DNA of 64,000 nucleotides from Nitrospiraceae bacterium. Lineage in GTDB: Bacteria; Nitrospirota; Nitrospiria; Nitrospirales; UBA8639. The DNA lies in assembly GCA_020632635.1 (NCBI GenBank), contig JACKFE010000001.1:620001-684000 (forward strand), written 5' to 3'. Below, in pieces: positions 63,515 through 64,000 of the stretch (positions are counted from its first letter, which is position 1; each line of letters begins with the position of its first letter). The notes below the pieces were generated by a model, which was not told the DNA's origin, did not search any database, and saw only the letters and a list, made by a program, of their open reading frames with translations. The position numbers were made by a program, and so were the translations under genes.

Positions 63515-64000
63515 TTTTCACTTTCGTGCGATCAACAACGACGGCCTCCCTGTCGAGGGTGAAATGTCTGCGCCATCGTTGGCGGAATTGGAGTCGCAAC
63601 TCGAACACACCGGTCTGTGGCTCATTCGCGCGAAGGAAATGGCCCTCGGCCAACCCCGAGCCATTCGAAAAGTCGGCAAGGTCACATCGCATGACCTCAT
63701 GGAATTCTCCACCCATATGTCCACGTTATTAGAGGCAGGGGTGTCATTACCCCAGGCCCTATACAATCTGGGGCACGAGTCCCCCAATCATCATCTCCGA
63801 GTCATGTTACAGGCGGTCCATCACCAAGTCGAAGCAGGGAGCACCCTCTATGAGGCCATGGGGAAATACCCAAACGTCTTCACCCCGCAAATAGTCAACC
63901 TCATTCAAGCTGGAGAAGAAAGCGGAACCCTGACCGAGACCTTTCAGGAACTGGAGCGATACCTCAATTGGCTGGAACAAATCCGTGGCGACGTTCGTCA
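63507..64000 (+). CDS. GspF/PilC-type inner-membrane protein (partial, runs off the window)
   Basis: From a GTG at 63507, 164 codons are open to the end of the window. The translation has the GspF/PilC cytoplasmic-domain pattern: DLMEFSTHMSTLLEAGVSLP, then QALYNLGHESPNHHLRVML, GSTLYEAMGKYP and VNLIQAGEESGTLTETFQEL. This protein forms the inner-membrane platform for the assembly ATPase. It overlaps the ATPase gene by 8 bp, so the two are translationally coupled. Confidence 0.9.
   Translation, partial: MGNFHFRAINNDGLPVEGEMSAPSLAELESQLEHTGLWLIRAKEMALGQPRAIRKVGKVTSHDLMEFSTHMSTLLEAGVSLPQALYNLGHESPNHHLRVMLQAVHHQVEAGSTLYEAMGKYPNVFTPQIVNLIQAGEESGTLTETFQELERYLNWLEQIRGDVR

Noticed and set aside
1..64000. 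CRISPR array, prophage or toxin-antitoxin island
   Set aside because: No regularly spaced repeats, phage structural genes or paired toxin-antitoxin genes were seen.

Overview
This 64 kb window is chromosomal DNA from a Gram-negative (diderm) bacterium. It encodes LptE, a PagL-type lipid A deacylase, a FadL-type porin and several lipoproteins. Gene content fits a Nitrospira-like lineage of the phylum Nitrospirota with near-balanced base composition: a long ThyX-type thymidylate synthase instead of ThyA, a deoxyhypusine-synthase-like protein with a pyruvoyl arginine decarboxylase, a CysD/CysNC sulfate activation pair, HisZ, cupredoxin and many TPR proteins. The lineage call is inferred from gene content. 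No nitrification or respiratory genes lie in the window. Most genes are core housekeeping.

Layout. 0.3-7.7 kb (minus): serC-serA-hisZ-dnaB-TPR lipoprotein. 7.8-12.3 kb: a small unknown protein, a TPR protein with a double-domain ThyX, and a sodium-coupled transporter. 12.5-14.2 kb: two paralogous ~60-residue proteins separated by a complete IS1595-like element with inverted repeats. 14.3-15.9 kb (minus): PagL-like protein and a His-rich membrane protein. 16.7-19.5 kb: cysD-cysNC, then a decayed gene end. 19.8-22.5 kb: leucine dehydrogenase, lytic transglycosylase, L,D-transpeptidase-like protein. 22.6-27.4 kb (minus): ABC exporter, double GT2 glycosyltransferase and ATP-grasp-like protein, which look like a small surface or secreted product pathway. 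27.4-30.3 kb: a gene-poor stretch, a lectin-fold lipoprotein and an ankyrin lipoprotein. 30.8-36 kb: tRNA-His, rpsT, and the conserved leuS-lptE-holA block. 36.2-38.7 kb (minus): zinc ribbon, a short UvrC, glyoxalase.

38.9-49.5 kb (plus): FadL-like porin, hybrid sensor kinase, a 27-residue Lys-rich peptide, aroE-aroK, MEKHLA protein, glk, rpiA, htrA, cupredoxin, tRNA-Glu. 49.6-54.1 kb: DHS-like protein, DsbA-like protein, zinc ribbon, aldehyde dehydrogenase, pyruvoyl arginine decarboxylase; the DHS-like protein and the decarboxylase suggest polyamine synthesis from agmatine. 54.3-60 kb: xth, two unknown proteins, anmK, GNAT, zinc ribbon, esterase, BolA with a variant monothiol glutaredoxin. 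60.2 kb to the end: TPR protein, pseudopilin, GspE/PilB ATPase and the start of a GspF/PilC protein, which form the front of a type IV pilus or type II secretion locus running off the window.

No CRISPR array, prophage or classical defence island was seen. The least explained items are the paralogous peptide pair around the IS, the 27-residue Lys-rich peptide with its switching hairpins, the exporter/GT/ATP-grasp cluster, the HhH-less UvrC and the DHS-like/PdaD polyamine genes.
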